Under the pieces are notes generated by a model. It was not told where the DNA came from. It saw nothing but the letters and a program-made list of their open reading frames with translations, and did no database searches. Below, in pieces: positions 11,569 to 25,269 of a stretch of DNA of 64,000 bases. Position 1 is the stretch's first letter. Each line of letters begins with the position of its first letter. Source of the stretch: Diplocarpon mali (Eukaryota > Ascomycota > Leotiomycetes > Helotiales > Drepanopezizaceae); contig JAENRP010000038.1 in the NCBI GenBank assembly GCA_024741835.1, positions 116,020-180,019 on the forward strand. Reading direction: 5' to 3'. The position numbers and the translations under genes were made by a program.

Positions 11569-14512
11569 GCGGCTAGGACCCAGAGCGGGATTGGATTATA
11601 TGGCGTTGGGCGTGGACAGGATCTGGCGCTCTTGGGTTGGCATTTCTATCGAATGACTGTCCTGTGGAGAACGAGGGATTGGGTATATTTTTGAGGATGC
11701 CTGAATCTAGATTTCTTGCTCTGCTGAATCGCAGTATCTTTCCTCGACCCGGCTTTAACATCCAAACTTCACGGCACGCTCGACAGATCCGTCCAGGAAA
11801 CCTCAGAAGAGCCCTGCTGGAATCTCTTCCAAACTTTGGTGCCACACCATGTCCCCTCGCAGCTGGCACTGATTTGGAAAGGGAAAGCCTCCTAGAATGT
11901 CAGCCTGGGTTTACGGATACGATGCCAGGTCCGGGGAGGATATGCAAATCACGTTGAGTGTGAATACGTAAAATTTTGATCATGTCTCTATTCTATTCCA
12001 CTCTCTTCTCATCTCTTGGCTGCTCTCCAGCTCTCGCCTGCTGCCTGCTGCCTGCTGACTGCACTCCTGCGGGGAATCAAAACAATGCCAAGCTGAACGG
12101 CCTCAACTACAGTAGCAACCTGAGCTTCTGCGCTGTTCAAACTCGGAACAAGAGATCTGTAGTGCATTCTCCTGCTCCGGCGACGCGGCTGGATGGCTCC
12201 CTGCTTACTCGCTTGAGACGGGATTTTGCTATCCGCATGTTTCCTCGCCAGCTGCTGCCTCTGGTGGCTGGTGGTTGTGGCTGGTGCCGCTGAGTAGTGC
12301 AGATCCGGGGGTGGAAGTGGATGGTGGATGTGGATGGTGGATGTGGATGTGGGTTCAAGAGGCTATTCAACTCGAGTGTTTTAAAGTATAATCAAAGGGG
12401 GGGGGGAACGCACCCCATCCTAGCCTTCCGTGGTGCGTCCTTTTTGGATTTTCGTTAACATCAAATGAAACATCCTTCTTCGATATGTATGCCTCTTCCT
12501 CTCAGTTACCCTACTCAAAATCATCACCCGTGAGAAACCTATGCCATGAGCTGAGAATATGTCCATCCAACTTCACACGAAACAGCAATGACATGTTGCT
12601 ACAGAGATTCCGGCCATCATACCTCTACGCTCTCCACCTGCCCACGTGCATACGCTATACGTCCTCTAATTGATATCCCTCCTAGTCGATACTCCATCCT
12701 GCATGCAGAGCTCGAGCTTTGAGCTTCGAAACCGAGGCTGCTGATACAGCACCGCTAGGTGCTATCCGTTTCTCTCCTTCAGACACAGAGTCAGAGGCTA
12801 TCGCAAGGGAGCCTTTGCTATTCGTCTATAGTAGCGAGGAGCTCCACCTCTTGTGAGAACCGCGTACTGTTTTCCAGAGAGCGCCATCGGAGACTCTCCC
12901 TCGCCGGGTCGGAGATGGCAGTGGGAACAAGCTCAACGTTCATATCTTTTTTTCCTTTCGTTGTTTCCTCGCTAGAGAGTGTGCAGCCAACCTGCTACCT
13001 GTCGGTAAACAAGCGCAGAAACAGAATTCCTGAAGTAGAAATACTTCAAGAGCTTGTTTAGTTGGAAACTAGCAGTTGAAAGGATTCAAGAGACGGTAGG
13101 TATGTCTAGGGATAGGGTAGCTAAGTCTCTGCGGCAGTAAGATAAGACGTACCATAGAACAATACCTCTGGCTGCGTGTTAACTATTGCTTTGCTGCCTG
13201 GGAGGTCTCACACTGGAAACAGAGAGATAGAGGTCGAGGTAGAGCTGTACCATCAAATACCATCCTTGAGCTCGGCTCAATAGCAGTGGGGTCATTTTCG
13301 ATAGAATAGGAGGGAGAGAAATTGTCCGAGGGAGGTAAGAAGAATAATCACATGATGAGAACAATAACGAATCGAGTACCTGGAGCGATACCCAGTGTGA
13401 CTACGAGTTGCTCAGCGGTCGGATTCAACTGAGTTATTACTAGGTATCCATCTAGCATCTCTCAAATGCTTCAAGGATCTTACTCATATAGGCACAATCA
13501 GCTTCAACGTTTACTTTCCTCATCCTCATATCTCGGATTTACAAGAATGCCAAAAGTAAAGCTTGGCTTACTCGACTCTTCTGCTTGCATAGATTACTAC
13601 TGACAAAACTAGGCCGTGGCTTGTAGTCCACGTTGGTGCACGCGCTGTCTAATCAAGAACCCTTGTTACAGTATCAAGCGATTAGTTAACAACTAATTAG
13701 TTCCTCTACTGCAACTAATTTTGCGAGACGGCTTGAAGAAAGTTGACTATGATTTCATCATTGGCGGGTAATCACATCAAATAGTACCAACTCTAACGCT
13801 GAAGAAGATGAAGCGATTGTATGACTAGAGGAAAGGCTTCATCGTAGATTTACCTGTGAGGAAGCCGGTTATAGTATGTAAGGAAAAGGAAAAGAGGAAA
13901 GGATATAACTCGACGCCCAATAGCTTTTAAAAGTTTCTCTAGAAGCTAAAGTAAATAAGAATTATAATCAATAGCTGTCGCCAATTAGTAAGAAGCTTAA
14001 TATAATCAAGTATATGGTCGCATTAACAATGAGGGCTTACTACATGATAAGAGAGCCTACAGCAACTCGATCTATGCACTTATCTAAGAATATATTCGCC
14101 TGAAACCTAGAGAGAATTACCATCAACCAAGTTATAGGCTAGACTTTTAAAGGGATTAGGTTCGATGAGTATAATAAACTATACTTAACACATAAAGGGT
14201 TTCTGTACTGGTTTTTCCTCATGATTGATTTGACTAAAGCGTTTTTCGCTTATGCTATATAATCTAGAACTAGTATAGTCTCTTATAATAAAAAAATAAC
14301 CACTGAACCGAAATAGAAGGTAAGCGCTAATCAATGCGCATCAATTATAGGTTTACACGCATATAAGCGTCAAGACCCAGTTCCATAAAAGAACCTATTA
14401 AAGTAATCTACACAAGCGAGCAAGTTCTCAAGGTAGCTTGACCATCTCTCAAGGAACAAGTTTTCAAACCACCGCCATATCCATCTCACCAAATCACTAT
14501 AACAGGCCGCAC
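11569..14512. other. Intergenic; AT-rich, probably RIP-affected from about 13.4 kb
   Basis: 11569-13400 holds only short unconvincing frames plus a small GGATGTGGATGGT-type repeat near 12310-12350. From about 13400 the base composition turns AT-rich with frequent stops in all frames, as in mutated repeat DNA. No transposase or reverse transcriptase motif could be made out. Confidence 0.5.
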
Positions 14513-15642
14513 TTAGCAATTAGTAGGAAAAGCACCAAAACACCAATTGAAATCCCCCTCCCAGTCTGGTGAAAAGGCATGATCATACCCCTCCATAGCA
14601 AACTGAGCATTATAACTCGTACCCCTATTATCATGTACATTGCTGACCAGACTGTGTCCCACAAACGTACCCACGCTCGCCATCGCAGACACATAGTCGA
14701 ACGGGCTGAATCCGCCGTCCTCCGTAGGTGAATTTAGCCACGTCGTTGTGTCGTCCCACGTCGCTACCGGGTCTGAGTTGCCAAGGAGCTTGATGCCGCC
14801 AGCACCGACGTGGTTGTAGCCGTTGTAACCACTTCTGGCCTGCAGCCTCTCGGCACCAGAGGTGACAACGAGATGTTCCAGGGTCTTGACGTGTGTCAAC
14901 CACATTCTCGAGCCGTCAGTCGCTGCGAACATGGGCACGCTGTGCTGTTCCGTCTCGTTCATGCTCTGGGTCTGGTGATGCACCATGAAGGTCAAGGGTA
15001 GCGAGCCATTGTAGAAGACGTTGATATCATAGTCGCCGGCATTGCGACGCCGGAGATGGACCGAGCGGCTTCTTGGGGAGATGGCGAGAGTCGTGCCTTG
15101 GATCTTGATGTTGGAGATGGAGAGGTGGTCTGGGAGTCGAGAGAAAAAGTCGTCTGTCGCTTCCAAGGCGCGTTTATTGTTACCGTGGGGGCCGAAAGCG
15201 CCGGCCCAGTAGTTTGTTGATCGGTAAGACAACTACCGCCTCTTGTATCAGCCCGATTCCAATCTGAATCCCAGATCCAAAGTCCAGCCCTGCTCTTTTA
15301 TTTCTTCCTCCGCTTATGAAGAGCCAACATAAGGCCTAGTAAGAGAAGATCATAACTCACAGCAGCCAAGCCCATGCTAACCCCCACGCTCAACACACTC
15401 CTCTGACACTCTGCCTTCAGCACAATACCACCCTGCTGATTCTTACAGGTGCCAATTATATCATTTAAATGCGGCGTGTTGTTCGCCGAGCCAGCGACGA
15501 GAATCGAAGGGGAGCTGTCGACCATGCGAGAAGTGTTTGTTGGCGTGCGGGGTGTGATAAGAAAGGACCATGACAAGGGCGTGCGTGCGTAGGCGAGACC
15601 CAGGATGAGTAGAAGCAGGGAGGAGAAGAGGGAGAAACGCAT
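14513..15642 (-). CDS. Secreted protein of unknown function
   Basis: Two exons, 15642-15361 and 15232-14513, give 333 residues. The donor is GTGAGT directly after an Ala codon and the acceptor is TAG at 15235-15233, which hides an in-frame stop. The first 19 residues (MRFSLFSSLLLLILGLAYA) are a clear signal peptide. Next come a Cys-containing block (GTCKNQQGGIVLKAECQ) and a dibasic KR that could be a processing site. The C-terminus is Gly/Asn/Trp-rich and ends WCFGAFPTNC. The few, spaced cysteines suggest disulphides in an extracellular protein. No family is recognised with confidence. Secretion is well supported; everything else is open. Confidence 0.65.
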
Positions 15643-16395
15643 CTCGGATGTCGAGGAGGGTGATGAGGATGAAGAAAGGGGGACAAGAAAGAAAAGTGAG
15701 GTTAAGAATCAAAGAAGAGAGTGACATCGGTAAGAAGAGGCGATGTGGAGAAACTTAGGTGAGAACTAGTCAAAGAACAAATAGGCAGGAAACATCGTCA
15801 CAGACTGTACCTTCCTACTGCTCTGATCCTATGTGGACAATTGCCTGACAAGGAAGTGGAAGTTGAGATCACATGACTATATATTTTGACTAGAAAAAAA
15901 ATTATAATAATGATGGAAAAACAAACAAATCAAGAAATTAGAAAGCCTGGGAGCGTGAAAGGTCTACGATAACAGAGAATGAGAAGAACTCTATGCAAGT
16001 CTCCTTGAGACGGATGTAAAGACGGGATTGCACAGTCGGTGAGGAGCAAAGGCGCAAGAAAGGGCCGATCAGGGGTTGCACAGCAGAGGCGAGAGGCATC
16101 TAGCCGAGCTGTTTGGCTTTCCGAATGCGAGGTTCAAACAACAAAAAGCCAAGATGAAGGAGATGAGATAACATTAGCTGGCTATGAAAGCAGACAGACC
16201 AATCGACAGGCCGGGACAGGGAGAAAAGCAAGAGCATATGTTAGGGGGAAGAAGAGGGAAAGGGTAGTGAAAAACAGGTTGCAAAGTATCAAGACAACAT
16301 CTGAACAGAGTAAATAGTCCAGACGCCATTGTGCCATGCATTGCACACACACATATTTATTTACATACCTATCTATACAAGCCTTCCTTCTAGGG
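15643..16395. other. Intergenic, no feature seen
   Basis: Lies between the start of the secreted-protein gene and the 3' end of the uS2m gene. It is moderately AT-rich, with only short overlapping frames. Confidence 0.5.
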
Positions 16396-17726
16396 CTACA
16401 GCTCATCAAGCAGCTTTTCCAGATCACCACCCTGCTCATTCAGCCTTGCATCTTTTTCCCGCTCAATCTCCTGCGTACGGTTCTGGGCTTTGAGAACAGC
16501 GGCAGCTTCCTTCGCTTTCTCTTCCTCTTCATTGAAAGGTTTACCAAGCCCAGGTGTCGGAAGCCATGTAACCTTGCCTGTCTTGGCGTCCTCGAGACGT
16601 TTTCGCTGCCCTTCTTCACCGGCACGGCCGAGGACTCCGGCGATCACTTGAACGCAGCGCAAACTATCAGATAATATTAGCATATTTCACGTGCAGGGAG
16701 ATGTTGAATCATATAGGTATCTAACGAAAGAGAAAAAAAGCGTTTGGGGGAGGGGGGCACTTACCTATCGTCGTTGGCAGGTATTGGATATGTAACCCAC
16801 GTCGGATCCGCATCCGTATCAATCAGCCCAATAGTCGGGATGTTGTTAAGCCCACATTCATGAAGCAGTATGTAATTTTCCAACGGGTTTAGACACACCA
16901 CTAAATCCGGCTGCAGCGCCCTCCACTCAGCAATCTTTTCCTCAAACCCATCAATATGCTCATCGTTGATACCAACAGCCCGTTTTTCGCATTTGGCCAG
17001 TATTTGATCCCCGTTCGTGATGGATCCAGGAACCCAGTTCTCGAAAAGATGGCAGCCCTTCGACATCTTCGCCGCGCTCACCACACAGGGACCTTGCCCA
17101 GGCCTCGTACCCACGAACAAGATCAGACCGCCGGCGTAAGCAACGCCTTCTACGACTTTGGCAGCTCTGCGGAGATGCGCAGCCGTGGTTTCCAACGAGA
17201 TGATATGCACGCCCTGCCGTACTCCAAAGATGTACCGCTGGTTCATAGGGTTCCACAGACTGGTGCTGTGGCCCAGATGGCTCTGTGATGCCATCAGCAG
17301 CTCTAGCGTTACATCCTCTGGTCTCGGGGGGTCGACCAGCACAGAGTGTGGCGCATAAAATGGCTCGATTTTGGCGCCCAGCTGGGATATCGTGCGGCTG
17401 ATTCGTCGTCGGATAGCGTAGTCGCGCTTCACTTCACGATTCGAACGGCGATCGCTGGTGGTTTTGGGGGGGGGCGGTTTGCGGGAAATGTTGCTGGTGA
17501 TCTTAAGCTGACTTTGCGACGGCGATGCTGCGGACTGGTTGGGAAGCTCGGGGGGACTGGCGGCGGGTTCGTGAGGAAGTGTTTCGTTGGTGAGGGATCG
17601 GACAGACGAGTACTTGAAGGGAGCTGCGAGAGCCTTCTGGCCTGTAGAAGATCAGTTAGCTGAAATTCTCTACGCTTCAATCCAAGAAGACCTACCATTT
17701 CGTATGGCTACATTTCGGAGAATCAT
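16396..17726 (-). CDS. MRP4: Mitochondrial small-subunit ribosomal protein uS2m
   Basis: Component of the mitochondrial 37S ribosomal subunit. Three exons (17726-17696, 17641-16765, 16663-16396) join in frame to 391 residues. Introns are 54 bp (GTAGGT...CTACAG) and 101 bp (GTAAGT...GATAG). The first exon encodes only ten residues plus one base. The N-terminus is basic and Ser/Pro-rich as in a mitochondrial presequence. The S2 fold follows: LMASQSHLGHSTSLWNP, RYIFGVRQGVHIISLE, the GGLILFVGTRPGQ segment, and PTIGLIDTDADPTWVTYPIPANDDS near the C-terminal splice. The C-terminal extension is charged and helical. Splitting the conserved NDDS motif by the second intron supports the model strongly. 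Confidence 0.93.
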
Positions 17727-20468
17727 GGTGGTGGCGGAGCGAAGAATAGCCTTAAGGCCTGTGAAATTTTGAAGCTGAAGATATTCCCAGCCCGCTAGAG
17801 CAACCATACGCTATTCCCATTTTGGACATCAAGCATCGTACGAAATGCGAGGCTGAAAAATTGACAAAAGCATTGCGCAATAGTCACAACGCAAAATTGT
17901 TCAACCATGGGATAATCGAATGAAGTAAAAATATCTAGTGAGAATAAATGAGTACTTAAAGTCAATTTCTTTACCGCCGCCAGCTAAATATTCATCTCAC
18001 TCGATTTTGCTCTTTAAGCATGCTTCCCTGCAATGGAATACTGGAAAGCAGCGACAGGCTCAAGCCGAAAACCTAGACATATATGTATCCTATTATCATC
18101 TTTGTAAATATAATTCATAATAGACCATGGATAAATATATATGCTCGAAGCGGTCAGTCTCAGCTATCACTTAGACCAATGTTTCCAAGGACTGATAGTC
18201 TACACTTGGGTCTGCTCAATAAATAGAATGAATCTTCAACCCATAGTATTGACTCTGATTCTCGCCCTATCTCTTATTCTTCTTATCCATGTAAAATCTG
18301 TTAGATGAATGAATATTCGTAGATATTTGTATTCCCGCCAAGAACGCTGCTAAAGCCTGGATTTTCAATTGATCCGCTCCTAGAATTAGTTTACTGCAGA
18401 CAAAAAAACTTTCGCAGATATATCAGATTCTATCCAGTATGTTTTTGTGGTTCTGATCATTAAGTGAATTTAATATTTGATACATATCTCACCCGTGGAT
18501 TTCCGAGCAATATTATTCTTATAAAATTACTAACTTGACGCCTTCTTAAGACTGAATTTAATCAATAAGACAAGAAATTAAAAGAGAGTAAGTTAGTAGC
18601 GAATTCAGCCTCAAGCCAATAAGGAAGCTGCTCATGGACTTCCCTGCGTTGAATGCTGGCAAGTTTATAAGTAGAAAGCTAAAATGGAGTAGAGGAAAGC
18701 ATGGGTTAATTACATATTAGGATCAGATTAGACATCCCAAGATCGGCTTATATCATGTATCTTTTGTATACTTACTACTGTGTGAAATGAATCGGGTCCT
18801 TTATCAACGATTCTCAGGTACTAGTTTCATAATATTACTCTTGACTCGTATATAACCATTCATATATGTCCAGTCAGACAATATCCCTATTCTCGTATTC
18901 ATTAGGCAGCCCTATCCATATTTTTTACCTTACACTGCAACAACCTGGGATATGACGAACTCGTTCTGCAACTTTGCAGTCAAGACAATGACCGGGTTCG
19001 AAAGCCTTGGAAGGTTTGGGCTGGATTTGAGCGTATCAAGAGGTCGATGCAGCGTTACGTGCGAATGAGGCATGAACGTACTTGATATTTCATACATCTG
19101 AGGACTAGGGACTGACTGTTCCAATAGGCCGTTGTGCCAATCGTCTCTTTCTGCAGAATAGATTTTGTTAAATGAGTAACAGTGACTCCTGAAACCTGGG
19201 AGACAATCACTAGATTTTATTATGGGTATTGGCATTGGAAGTCAAGCTGTAAATTCAAAGTGAAAAAATGGAGCTTCTGGTCCAAAGTAGTGGCCGAAAG
19301 ACCAGAGCAACCTTTGGGTCTGACTTGGGCCGTACGGTTTATGATTTACTGGTCGGTGAGCTGGGAGCCCAAAACAAGTGGAAAGTCGTTGTTTCAAGGG
19401 CTCCGGACTTAGTGCTGCTGAAAAATTAGTATAGATAGAGTATCCCGCAAGTAATAGCTGAAACAAGTCCGCGATTTCAAAGACTTCTGCATACTGATCT
19501 GCTGGCCAGTCTTAGAAATTCAATCGTCACCTTTGATTCTTCCTATCGAAGAATTACTTGGACGGGCATTTGAAGCTTTGGCTAGATCATGTATCGCGGT
19601 CCATAGCCTGATAGCCCATTTCAGTCTTTCTCGCGAGTTTATTTCGGCAGAGAAATCTGTGATGGTTTGTTCTTTGACAGGAAGGCCTCGACGCATCGTG
19701 CCTTTATCATCGCCAGACCGCCTGATCTCCTGCTCAACTCGAAGTTGGAAGTCTTGCGATAAAATATCAAACCAAAAGCGAAAGAAGCCAAGCAATTTTA
19801 ATATGTATTATAATCTCGATTACTTGAACCATGAACATGTCTTACTTTGTGCGGTGGATATTCCCGGGGAAATGAATCGCCGATGTGGTTGCTGGTGGCA
19901 ACCATCCGCAACAGGCCGGTCATATTTACTTCGTCGCAAGTTACGATTGCACCCGCATTTCTCAAGAACCCCCCCCTACAAATCCAAATTCATCAACTCT
20001 ACTGCAGAAAGAAAGAAAGAAAGAAAAACCCACAAGACCCAAATCAAACTTCCTCTGGTCGCGAGTACACAAATATCTAAGAACTTCTTCGTCCTCTACC
20101 CAAGGCCTGAGGAAGGCCCAACCTAACCCACGACGACTCCAAGAGTCAACAACTACTGAGCAGCCCTACGTTCTCAACTTGCCCGGCCTAACGGCTTGCG
20201 CTGCGTGAGGTATGAAAATAGTTTCATTTCGCAGACTCTCTGGTTCTTCAACGCGATGGAATACTCTGAGCCATGGGCTTGGGAGCAGTAAAGAGGAAGC
20301 AGCCTGATGTTTACATTCGCATGAGATTCGCTTGTATCTTTCTAGCTCTTCTGAAAATTGCCCAGATGCTCCAAAACAAAAATACTAATGAATCTCAGTT
20401 TCGGAACCAGGTGTGCTTAATTGCATTACTTTCAACGATAACTTTTCCGGACTCTTCGAGCACTCAAA
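17727..20468. other. Intergenic, AT-rich 17.8-18.9 kb
   Basis: 17800-18900 is AT-rich with dense stops and looks like decayed repeat DNA. 18930-20270 has scattered frames of 60-200 codons on both strands with no recognised domain. The last few hundred bases are presumably the promoter and 5' leader of the Ace2-like gene. Confidence 0.5.
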
Positions 20469-22841
20469 ATGCTGTCCAATCCTACCAATAACCTTCACAA
20501 TCGACAACGACAACACCGACGCCAACAATCGACCCCCAATGCGTTCGAAGCAGTGAAGGCTTCAACCCTGCCCACAATCCAAAGACGAAACACCCATCGA
20601 AGGGGGATGAGCTTGGATACACGACGACGACAATCACCACCGCAGGATTATATGGTAAGTAATACTAACCCAGGATATCAAACGACACAAACACAGCATA
20701 TTTTGCGAGAAACGCAGCAGCAAAGACTGGCACGCCCGGGCCAAAATTTTGCGCAGTTCGACAATGACGAGAATTACCTTCATTCCCCGAGCGTCACACC
20801 CCAGAGACAATCTTTTGATGCCGGATGTGCGACCCCTTTTGGTCAGCGAGTATCGCAGTCTCCGTACCAATATCCCGGGCCCATCAATACGATAATGAAT
20901 GTCGATCCCAACAACTACAGTGGGAACAACGACTTCAGCCTATATCAAGCCGAAGCTGTAATGGCTCCTTCGGCTTACCTGGATTTCTCGGCCGGCTTCG
21001 AGAATGCCAGCCAGGGCACGAGCAGCGCAAGTCATAGCAGAAGGAGTTCGGCCAGCAGGAGGATAAGTGGAGGAATAATAGATCGGGTTACTCAATTCGA
21101 GCATCTAGCACTCCAGTCGCCATGCCGCCCGACCACACCAAAGCAGAATGTTCCACGTACGTAGAGTGATGTAGATGTTTACGACTGGCTAACATCGACA
21201 GACTATTTCCCCCCAACACCGGTGGGAACTCCACACGATCGTATGATGAAGCAAGGGCATGTTGATCACAGATTCATGGACTCCTATGATACATCGATGG
21301 AGGAGACGATTAAACCGAGAAGCAATCAACGAGCTAGAGGTGTATTCGATGATATGAGGAAGACAGCCGAGATGAACTACATGCCCAGCACTCCTCGTAA
21401 AGGGCTGGTGGTCAACTCAAGCAATTTCGACTCGGCTCCTATGCCAACCTCCAACTTCATGAACATGTCAAACATTCACCTGGAATTTATGAAGGATGAG
21501 CAGCTCGATGTTCCACAACTTCCAGCAGAATTGAGCATCATCTCGCCTGCTGTCTCATTTCTCTCCTCCCATAATTCATCTCCTGCTATATCACAGGAGG
21601 TCATGTTTAGCGACCCATTCGTCAGCAAGTCATCCTTGGACACTCCCAATATGTCATTTGGCGAACCTTCTGCACAAAGTCTTCCAGTGTTAGCCTCACC
21701 GTCCCAACAGTCTCGACAGTCCCACCAGTCATCTTGCAGGAGATCGGAGTCTGTGGACAGCATCAATCTCGAGGAGTCGATCACCGACACTGGAATTACT
21801 ATCGACGATATCGCCAACTTCATCTCTGGACCAGACGCTCTTGACGGGAAATGGATTTGCTTGTATCCGGAGTGCAAAAAGCGATTCGGCCGCAAGGAAA
21901 ATATCAAATCCCATGTCCAAACACACCTCGGAGACCGACAGTTTCAGTGCCCTCATTGCCAAAAGTGCTTCGTTCGGCAACACGATCTGAAGCGACATGC
22001 CAAAATCCACAGCGGTGTGAAGCCATATCCATGCCAATGCGGGAATAGTTTCGCTCGCCATGACGCTCTCACTCGCCACAGACAGCGAGGAATGTGCATC
22101 GGCGCGTTCGAGGGTGTGGTAAAGAAGAACGTCAAGCGTGGAAGACCTCGCAAGAATCGGCCCGACAGCGAAGAACGCATCAGCAAAGCTTCCAGAACCC
22201 GCAGCAAGAACAAGGCCACATCATCTTCTTCTACCAGCTCTGGATCCGATAAACGTGGTGGACAATCTCCTTGCAGTGATCGTGACGTTCTCGACGAGAA
22301 GCCATTCGGAGACTTCGAGTATTCGCAACAGAGTCAATATGCTCACCAGCCATCTGTCGAGACGGCCATTTTCGATTTCCCCATCGACAGCCCCTCAATA
22401 TCAATTCGCGGCGTCTCACCTCACGCAATCCAATCATCTCACTCGCCCTCACAAAGTGTCTACTCGCAGCATTCGCAACGTGGCTCCGTTTCCGAGAGTA
22501 CGCACCTCCCCTCCGAGCCAACTTCGCCCGCCAAATCCATCCACAGTATGCACAGCTACCACTCCCCTCCAGGCCTCTGTGAGTCCTCGAGTCCCACAGC
22601 AAGTATCTATTACGACGTGGACACTGGCTCTCAACACGGCGACATGGATAACCTGAACGGGCTCGCGAATATCTCGGAACATGACGATGAAATGTTCCTC
22701 GAGGCGTTCGCGGCGGCTAGTTCAGGCGATATGACCACCGAGCCGGAGTTGTCGATGAGTAAATTTGGGGACGCGTATCAAAATGCAGAGGGGGCAGACT
22801 TGTTCGGTAATAGCGATGATGTGTTCTTTGGCAGCCCTTAG
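20469..22841 (+). CDS. ace2: C2H2 transcription factor, Ace2/Swi5 family
   Basis: Two exons, 20469-21156 and 21202-22841, give 775 residues. Donor GTACGT and acceptor CGACAG rejoin a conserved-looking PHYFPPTP motif. The long N-terminal part is Ser/Gln-rich and disordered. Three zinc fingers lie at about residues 446-525. The first is CLYPECKKRFGRKENIKSH, the second CPHCQKCFVRQHDLKRH, and the third is a shortened CQCG...H finger. They are followed by HRQRGMC and the basic stretch KRGRPRKNRP, which is typical of the family. The C-terminus is Ser-rich and ends in an acidic tail. In yeast Ace2 and Swi5 drive late-mitotic and daughter-cell genes; filamentous fungal orthologues affect conidiation and pigment. 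The exact role here is inferred from family membership. Confidence 0.9.
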
Positions 22842-25269
22842 GCATTCACTGCCTCGCTTTTTCTGAAAATCCCAACGATGAAAGTCGAAGTTTGACGAGT
22901 GGTGATGTATGCTTTGGCCGATCAGCAAAGAAGTGTCTTCGGGGATTTGCTGTTCAGCAGATCCTTGTTCCCTTTGGTACTCGGCACAGTGGGGAGCGAA
23001 TCAACCGCGATATTACAAATTTACCGTTTTCCTCTTTGAATGCGCACTTGGGATGTAAAACACAGATTGAACAGATGTTCGAATACTTGTCGGACGGTTT
23101 TCGTAGGATGGTTATGATGTGTGATTCTAGATTTCCATTCGTTTCTCACTAACTGTACATGTTTTTAATGCTACTCTTGTCTCATTTGGTTGCATTTCAT
23201 CCGGCGAACAAACATTGAAATGCACATGGACAGGAGATGTACTGTTATGGTGATATCAGATATTATCTGCGGGAACAATGGAGAGGGATGCGAGAAAAGA
23301 GCCTAGGGCAATGCTGAGGAAGATTTGCAACAAGCTACGAATGTTTAACAACTTTTACCTTGGAGTTTTCCACTGCATTCGATGGATATGTGCAGGGCCA
23401 CTGAGTTGATTTCTAGAGTTGAGGGGGTGTGAAGCCATCCTGAACTGTTAAGACTGTCTTAGTCTCAGTGGCCAATGAGAACGACCCTTCAGAGTCTAGA
23501 CGTCAGTTTGAACGAGGAACAGTTAGTATTTTTCGCAACTGAGAAGCGTGCGGTTCTAGTAATGGATCGGCAGCTGTATATCTTGCTGAGGATGCGCTCG
23601 AGTCTTGATTTCAACGACTATGTAAATAGACTCAATGGTATTTGTTATAGAGGGCACCACGAACTCTTACTCCTTCTCCAGGTGTGAGGCTTTGAAGTGG
23701 GCCGGGTTATTTGAGGCATCATTATGTGCATATATATTAGGCAGATGATATAATCTATCATGCCTCCACAGCGTCTTTATGTTCACGCGTGATACTCGCG
23801 CTCTAGCCTAGATCCTGCTCCCGCGATTATCCTTCCCGTCCATGCTTCTGGATAAGATCTGGGCTTCTTAATTCGCTAAGACGTGCATATCCACTCTCAG
23901 GGAATTTAAGGTCATTTATATGTTTTGGTCTAATGGATTTTGACGAGCTGGTTGTCCGTGTTTATATTTTCTCAGCTGAGCGGGTGTTTAGCCGGTTGCT
24001 AGGGATATTAAGCGAGGTTGTCAGAGCAGCCATACCAAAGTCAGGCGTAAACACGGGATCGATTAAAATGGCATGAGACCATAGGGCATACACGCATATC
24101 GAATACAAATGGACCCACGCTGCTTTTCAGTAAGTACCCCACTGTAGAGAATTTATCGGAGGTTACAGGATTGATACCACTATCTCATCATGTCAAGGCG
24201 GAAAATTCTACCATGAATTTTTTCGTAAATTAAAAGCTTGCCATACTAACATAAATTTGCACTGCTAGTGATTCGGACAAATAACATTGACGACTTCACG
24301 AAATATCTTTTCGTACTACATAGCTCCGAGAACCAGACCAAACTTCATATCGCTTCTCAACTATCTCTAGCCAACGACATAGAGCATCTCTAGCCGGCAA
24401 CAGCCCTACTAGCGCCTCTAAGTAGATAGCTCTCTTCCTCAAATCAGGTTTCAGAGCGAAAGATATATTAATCAAGTTCTCTAGTACCAAGGAGTTTGCT
24501 GTTAAAGTCTATGCGGGAGGTGTCAATGTGATTACAGAAAAGGGCTGGAAGGAAGCCCCTTCAAATCCCGGTTTGCAAGACTACATGGTCTCCCCTGACC
24601 AGATGTGGCTTGACGGAATGACAAAATCGAACGGCACAATTCCCAACTCCTTGCAGTTCCTATGGACTCTGGATAGCCCATCGAAGCACAGATTTCGAAC
24701 CAAGACTCAGTTGTGCTAAGGCTGAGGGGTGGAGGGACACTTGTAAAAGCAGTAAAGAGTCGTAGGATATAACGAAACAAGAACAAGCCAGAGCTACAAA
24801 GCAAGCAAAATCCGAAACAATAGCGACGCCAATAACTATTGCTCTTACATGTTCCATCCTGCAGACCTTCGTGTAAGACAGCACCAGACCCGAGCAGTAG
24901 GATACCGCAAACACCATAGTCTTCAACTTGTAACTCATCAATGCGACCGCCTTCTCAGCTCTGGGCCTCGAGGTTTCTGCTAATCCGGTCGACATTGAAA
25001 CTTACGCTCTTCGTGGACCTCTGTTCTTCAAGGTGTGCGAGGATGTGTGTTGTGTTTTCAACCTCATCGCCTTGAGGAGTGTTGGTGACATTTTCAGGAG
25101 GAAAAGATTACAACTGTGCTACTAAACTTTCTTCCATTGGATCAGCACAAAAGCAGCTCACTATCACAGTAACTTGTACCAATTAGGAGTCCGATGGCAC
25201 ATAGTCAGGAGCTGAGCTCATCATAATCTCGAAGTCTTTGTCATCGCTCGGAAGAGCTCATAGTCACCC
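22842..25269. other. Intergenic, no convincing gene
   Basis: Short frames occur on both strands, none with a recognised domain. A minus-strand frame at 24995-24660 is rich in hydrophobic residues (possible membrane segments), but it lacks a matching exon and is probably chance. Confidence 0.45.

Noticed and set aside
20655..20673. A 19-nt sequence in the Ace2-like gene with GTAAGT, TACTAAC and CAG in intron order
   Set aside because: Far too short for spliceosomal removal, not a multiple of three, and reading through it keeps the long frame open. It is coding sequence that happens to resemble an intron.
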